The position numbers and the translations under genes were made by a program. A DNA stretch of 9,640 bases from Bacteroidia bacterium (GTDB lineage Bacteria; Bacteroidota; Bacteroidia; UBA8524): NCBI GenBank assembly GCA_023277325.1, contig JALRIQ010000195.1, positions 1 through 9,640 on the forward strand, in the 5' to 3' direction. Positions 6,601 to 9,640 of the stretch are shown here, piece by piece (positions within the stretch are counted from its first letter, which is position 1; each line of letters opens with the position of its first letter). The notes under the pieces are model-generated. The model was given only the letters and a program-made list of their open reading frames with translations, did no database searches and had not been told where the DNA came from.

Positions 6601-7476
6601 TCCTTCTCCTGGGTACCTGCGAATGGAGGCGATTATCAATTGGAGCAAATCGTAATCTCAAGCAAAGGTTGCAGGGATACGGCCTTAAAATCTATTCATA
6701 TCCTGGATATTCCAACATACAGTGTGGAGGCATTTCCTTCCTGTGTTGAGTTCCTGGCTGAGCTAGCAGATAAATCATCCAGTAGCGAACATAATGTCAA
6801 TGGCTGGGATTGGATCTGGGATGGAAAAGCCTATTCCGGCAAGCGGGTAGGAGAGGTCTTCATTGATCCAGGATATTACGTCTTTACCTTAAGTCTGACC
6901 ACCGATGCTGGCTGTGCTTTCCCGGATGTACTCACAGACAGTATTTTCATTTCACCGAAACCTACGGCAAGCTTTACCGGCTCTCCAGCCTTTGCCTTAA
7001 TGGACAACCCGAATTTTGTTTTTACCAATAACTCGGTTGGGGGTAGCATTTTCAAGTGGCAGTTTGGTGATGGGGCCATATCCACGCAAAATTCCCCAAC
7101 GCATACGTATGCCGATACTGGACTCTGGTGGGTAAAACTGCGCGTTGAGAATAGCTATGGTTGTACGGATAGTACCATGGATACAGTGAGAACGCGTCCA
7201 ATGCTGGAGTGTTTTATCCCAAATGCCGTTACCCCAAACGGTGATCGAATGAATGATTTTTTTGGTCCTGTTTGCGATGGACTTGCTGGTTTTGAAATGT
7301 ATATCTATAACCGCTGGGGCCAGGAAGTATTCCACACAAAAGAAGGTGAATTTTGGTACCCATTTGAAGGAGAAGCACGCGAATTACCGGAAGGAGTATA
7401 CATGTATGTCATGGTGATGCGGGATTATTTGGGAAATCCGCAATTCCGTCGCGGAAACGTTGTTGTGCTGCGATAA
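3688..7476 (+). CDS. Giant T9SS-exported surface protein: IgGFc-binding-like domain, nine PKD-like modules, CHU_C sorting domain
   Basis: This 1262-residue protein has a signal peptide (basic KR, a Phe-rich core, likely cut after ALG at 20). Residues of about 24-430 resemble the IgGFc-binding N-terminal domain seen in many long Bacteroidota secreted proteins (GKLFWVGHMG near the start, later AYGFGTVEAYGYAGGT) and hold six cysteines. From about 437 to 1172 come nine beta-sandwich modules of about 80 residues, PKD-like; FGD(G/S) is plain in modules 1, 2 and 9. The last 90 residues are a gliding-motility-type C-terminal domain (CHU_C/TIGR04131): CFIPNAVTPNGD, YIYNRWGQEVF, PEGVYMY, GNVVVLR. So the protein should cross the inner membrane by Sec and the outer membrane by the type IX system (type B signal) and act as a secreted or attached adhesin. 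Its ligand is unknown; the IgGFc name comes from homology, not evidence of antibody binding. Gene, frame and start are clear; it appears monocistronic. Confidence 0.93.
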   Translation: MLKRAFFLFFTFFIAGFALGQNMSNKGKLFWVGHMGHIDGTGSNFALYITTDASSNAAVRVSIPGGTYSQIFIVPSNQVTVVTLPSSQTYMNCTDCILDRGVKIESLNHDIVVYAHIYSNARSDATLLIPYETLGKEYYAIAFTQSPSGSSQRSEFMLVGVEDSTFVDIYPTVDILPNKSKGTKYTVMLNTGEVYHAQSSTDVTGTRIVARSANGISCKKVAAFSGSSFTRVGCSFATTGDNLYQQLFPTTSWGMEFVTAPLKSRSGDQFRVLAKYDSTKVIINGGTPVYLDEGEHHSFVEYNANYITCDKPVTLAQYPRTQNCDGNTGDPTMIVIPPIEQMVKYVAMYSSPYQNITGQYLNIIMRTADTSSFRLDGQKVVFSAMANNTKFAYAQQTVNSGNHLMNADSFFQVIAYGFGTVEAYGYAGGTNIKNLVQSISASRDSMCLGDTLALKAVVNYIPTSMKWYFGDGSTDTSNYYPKKVYASPGEYVISLVTRKEGLVDCGSTDSTVYRVRVHGYPTASFSIDGNCLKDTFKFLDLSTSNTTLSYVSKWNWIFGDSTTSTKQSLSKYFSRIDTFSTRLIVWNNNLCSDTAYGRHIVSPHPEPALSKHDTCPGTPFLFTDQSSIIRPNTLTATWLIDSSTTQVGVQISYSTLVEGMHYIDLLVESDSGCRSTSRDSFLVYPKPTAKFSQSNHCFGEVFLVTDSSKLATFWQWDYSDTSFVGSPANFIFKDTGIYPLALHVRSVDGCTDSFFSSVTVYPNPLAEWKSEGNCASDRFVFEPEYDTTLNPSWTHAWTIAGQSYSGPGQSIQFTTFGMKQASLKVESVEQCITVFSGQVYVNPNPIAQGVYEPNCFGEFGLISDQSVYAGSSTFTRLWTWGGNQFVDSVQSISPNYGLPTSVTLRIETDSACADSGSVNLSWWDLPQADFSIVGECPLAKVDHQDLSTAVSGDPISNYEWSLSSGLQGSGNSFSWVPANGGDYQLEQIVISSKGCRDTALKSIHILDIPTYSVEAFPSCVEFLAELADKSSSSEHNVNGWDWIWDGKAYSGKRVGEVFIDPGYYVFTLSLTTDAGCAFPDVLTDSIFISPKPTASFTGSPAFALMDNPNFVFTNNSVGGSIFKWQFGDGAISTQNSPTHTYADTGLWWVKLRVENSYGCTDSTMDTVRTRPMLECFIPNAVTPNGDRMNDFFGPVCDGLAGFEMYIYNRWGQEVFHTKEGEFWYPFEGEARELPEGVYMYVMVMRDYLGNPQFRRGNVVVLR
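4996..7203 (+). repeat. Nine tandem PKD-like protein modules
   Basis: Divergent tandem modules at the protein level, approximate residues 437-520, 521-605, 606-687, 688-765, 766-845, 846-926, 927-1007, 1008-1092 and 1093-1172. Most open with a Pro followed by a short strand ending in Cys (SIDGNC, SQSNHC, KSEGNC, YEPNC, SIVGEC) and close with a strand ending in Cys (DSGC, VDGC, SKGC, DAGC). Pairs are C447/C505, C531/C591, C615/C673, C697/C750, C774/C831, C855/C912, C936/C995 and C1019/C1076, spaced 53-60 residues. Module 9 has only the closing C1159. I saw no near-identical DNA repeats, so the duplications look old. Confidence 0.8.
7204..7473 (+). other. CHU_C type B T9SS sorting domain of the surface protein
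   Basis: Residues 1173-1262 form the C-terminal sorting and anchoring domain. Family landmarks are FIPNAVTPNGD (1176-1186), followed by MNDFF, then YNRWGQEVF (1207-1215), GVY.Y (1236-1240) and the final VVVLR. The usual WDG motif after the RWG strand is replaced by a stretch reading WYPFEGE (1223-1229), a mild divergence. The domain is expected to be recognised by the type IX outer-membrane machinery; the machinery genes are not in this window. Confidence 0.9.
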
Positions 7477-7506
7477 ATCCTTTCGTGGATAATATCCTGG
7501 AGAAGA

Positions 7507-7538
7507 TTTCCATATATCTTTCGAGAAGCCTAAATTCG
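7507..7538 (+). promoter_or_regulatory. Weak promoter candidate before carA
   Basis: TTTC (7507-7510) and TAAATTCG (7531-7538) lie 20 bp apart; each differs by one base from the Bacteroidota -33 (TTTG) and -7 (TAnnTTTG) elements. The second box is 16 bp before the carA TTG. The 78-bp space between the surface-protein gene and carA has no convincing terminator, so carA could also receive read-through. Confidence 0.25.
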
Positions 7539-7554
7539 CAGCCAAAATTTCCCA

Positions 7555-8649
7555 TTGGCACAGATCGCAAAACTCCCTTCAATTTTGGTTCTCGAAGACG
7601 GAACCGTATTTCACGGTACGTCCATTGGTAAAATCGGAACGACTACCGGCGAAATTTGTTTTAATACTGGACAAACCGGTTATCAAGAAATTTTCACAGA
7701 CCCTTCTTATTTCGGACAAATTCTCGTTGCAACAGTAGACCATATTGGTAACTACGGTATCAGCGATGAAGACATCGAATCGGATTCAATTAAAATCTCC
7801 GGATTGGTATGTAAAAACTTCGCGCATTTCTATTCAAGAAGCAAAGCGAAATACAGCATCCACGATTACTTCACCGAGGAAAATCTGGTAGGAATCGCCG
7901 ATGTAGATACCCGTCAGTTGGTACGCTATATCCGTCAGAAAGGAGTGATGAACGCCATCATTTCCTCAGAAGAACTGGATGTGGAGGTTTTGAAAAAGAG
8001 GTTACGCGAAATTCCGAGCATGAAGGGTTTGGAGCTTTCTTCCAAAGTATCTACCAAAGAAGCCTACGAAGTTGGTATGGAGAATACGGGAAAGAAAGTA
8101 GCCGTTCTTGATCTTGGTCTAAAACAAAATATACTTCGTTGCCTTACCGACCGCGGATTGCGCCTGAAGGTCTTCCCTGCCAAAACCAGCTATGCTGAAA
8201 TGGCTGCCTGGAATCCTGACGGAGTGATGCTTACTAACGGTCCTGGAGATCCATCATCCATGCCTTATGCCGTAGAAACGGTAAAAGAGGTATTGGCGAA
8301 CAATGTTCCGGTATTCGGAATTTGTATGGGAAACCAAATTTTAGGAAGAGCCTGCGGATTGGAAACATTCAAAATGTTCAACGGTCACCGTGGCTTAAAC
8401 CATCCAGTGAAAAATCTCCTAACCGGACGTTCTGAAATTACCTCTCAGAATCATGGATTTGCCATCAAAAACGAAGGCTTGGAAGAAGCAGGGGTAGAAA
8501 TTACCCATGTGCATTTGAACGATAATACCATTGCCGGAATTCGTGTGAAAGGCAAAAAAGCCTTTTCGGTGCAATACCACCCGGAAAGTAACCCTGGGCC
8601 ACATGATTCCAGATACCTTTTTGATGACTTTGTAAAATCTTTGGACTAA
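7555..8649 (+). CDS. carA: Carbamoyl-phosphate synthase small (glutaminase) subunit
   Basis: CarA frees ammonia from glutamine and channels it to the large subunit CarB, which makes carbamoyl phosphate for pyrimidine and arginine synthesis in the cytoplasm. The 364 residues cover the N-terminal CPSase domain (about 8-150, with GEICFNTGQTGYQEI and TDPSYFGQ) and the class I glutamine amidotransferase domain (about 180-364): oxyanion-loop region NGPGDP (228-233), nucleophile C257 in GICMGNQ, and H342 with E344 in QYHPE. Position 260 is Asn where E. coli CarA has His; other CarA lineages also carry GNQ, so activity is expected. The start is a TTG at 7555, since no ATG exists between the in-frame stop at 7531 and conserved sequence. 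eno follows after 21 bp. carB is not in the window. Confidence 0.95.
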   Translation: MAQIAKLPSILVLEDGTVFHGTSIGKIGTTTGEICFNTGQTGYQEIFTDPSYFGQILVATVDHIGNYGISDEDIESDSIKISGLVCKNFAHFYSRSKAKYSIHDYFTEENLVGIADVDTRQLVRYIRQKGVMNAIISSEELDVEVLKKRLREIPSMKGLELSSKVSTKEAYEVGMENTGKKVAVLDLGLKQNILRCLTDRGLRLKVFPAKTSYAEMAAWNPDGVMLTNGPGDPSSMPYAVETVKEVLANNVPVFGICMGNQILGRACGLETFKMFNGHRGLNHPVKNLLTGRSEITSQNHGFAIKNEGLEEAGVEITHVHLNDNTIAGIRVKGKKAFSVQYHPESNPGPHDSRYLFDDFVKSLD

Positions 8650-8667
8650 GCGCCAATAAACTTATAG

Positions 8668-9640
<973 letters not shown>

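Noticed and set aside
7487..7497. Palindrome GGATAATATCC after the surface-protein stop codon
   Set aside because: Two arms of five bases around a single base cannot form a stable hairpin and no T run follows; not called a terminator.
8524..8532. Asn in place of His in the CarA GICxGxQ motif (residue 260) as a sign of lost glutaminase activity
   Set aside because: The codon at 8332-8334 near this gene's nucleophile reads Asn, but C257, H342 and E344 are intact and GNQ also occurs in CarA of other bacterial groups, so loss of activity is not supported.

Overview
The window reads as chromosomal DNA of a member of the Bacteroidota, most likely Flavobacteriales or a relative. The best evidence is a giant secreted protein ending in a gliding-motility-type (CHU_C, type IX secretion type B) sorting domain. 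Several intergenic spaces also carry matches to the Bacteroidota -7 promoter box (TAnnTTTG), and there are no clear Shine-Dalgarno sequences. Two genes, the 101-codon small protein and carA, have no ATG in a sensible place and appear to start with TTG. No phage, insertion sequence, CRISPR array, tRNA or rRNA was seen. No gene-free stretch exceeds about 130 bases.

Minus-strand half (1-3562). Read in the direction of transcription, the order is: a small Cys-rich zinc-ribbon-like protein (3562-3194), the tRNA-binding protein CsaA (3191-2862), and a small conserved protein of about 100 aa (2829-2524). These three are tightly spaced and look like one operon. Next comes a PaaE-like flavin/2Fe-2S oxidoreductase (2435-1356) with its own promoter. 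Last is a two-gene ABC exporter: the ATPase (1279-377) and the start of its NatB-like permease (380-1), joined by an ATGA stop/start overlap. The permease runs off the left edge.

Plus-strand half (3688-9640). From a divergent intergenic region of 125 bp starts a 1262-residue surface or secreted protein. It has a signal peptide, an IgGFc-binding-like N-terminal domain, nine PKD-like modules of about 80 residues (eight with a regularly spaced cysteine pair) and the sorting domain. Two housekeeping genes follow: carA (small subunit of carbamoyl-phosphate synthase) and eno (enolase), 21 bp apart. eno is cut by the right edge after about three quarters of its length.

The clearest anomaly is in the 101-codon gene at 2524-2829. 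Its ends match a small family known in Bacteroidota, but about 35 middle codons do not. The matching middle is found in the -1 frame, entered at an A8 homopolymer that contains a classic A_AAA_AAC slippery heptamer, and left at a T6 homopolymer. This is a pair of compensating single-base indels (error or real) or, less likely, recoding. The other strong point of interest is the architecture of the giant protein. I see nothing that amounts to a wholly new system. The remaining observations are possible promoter and operator structures.
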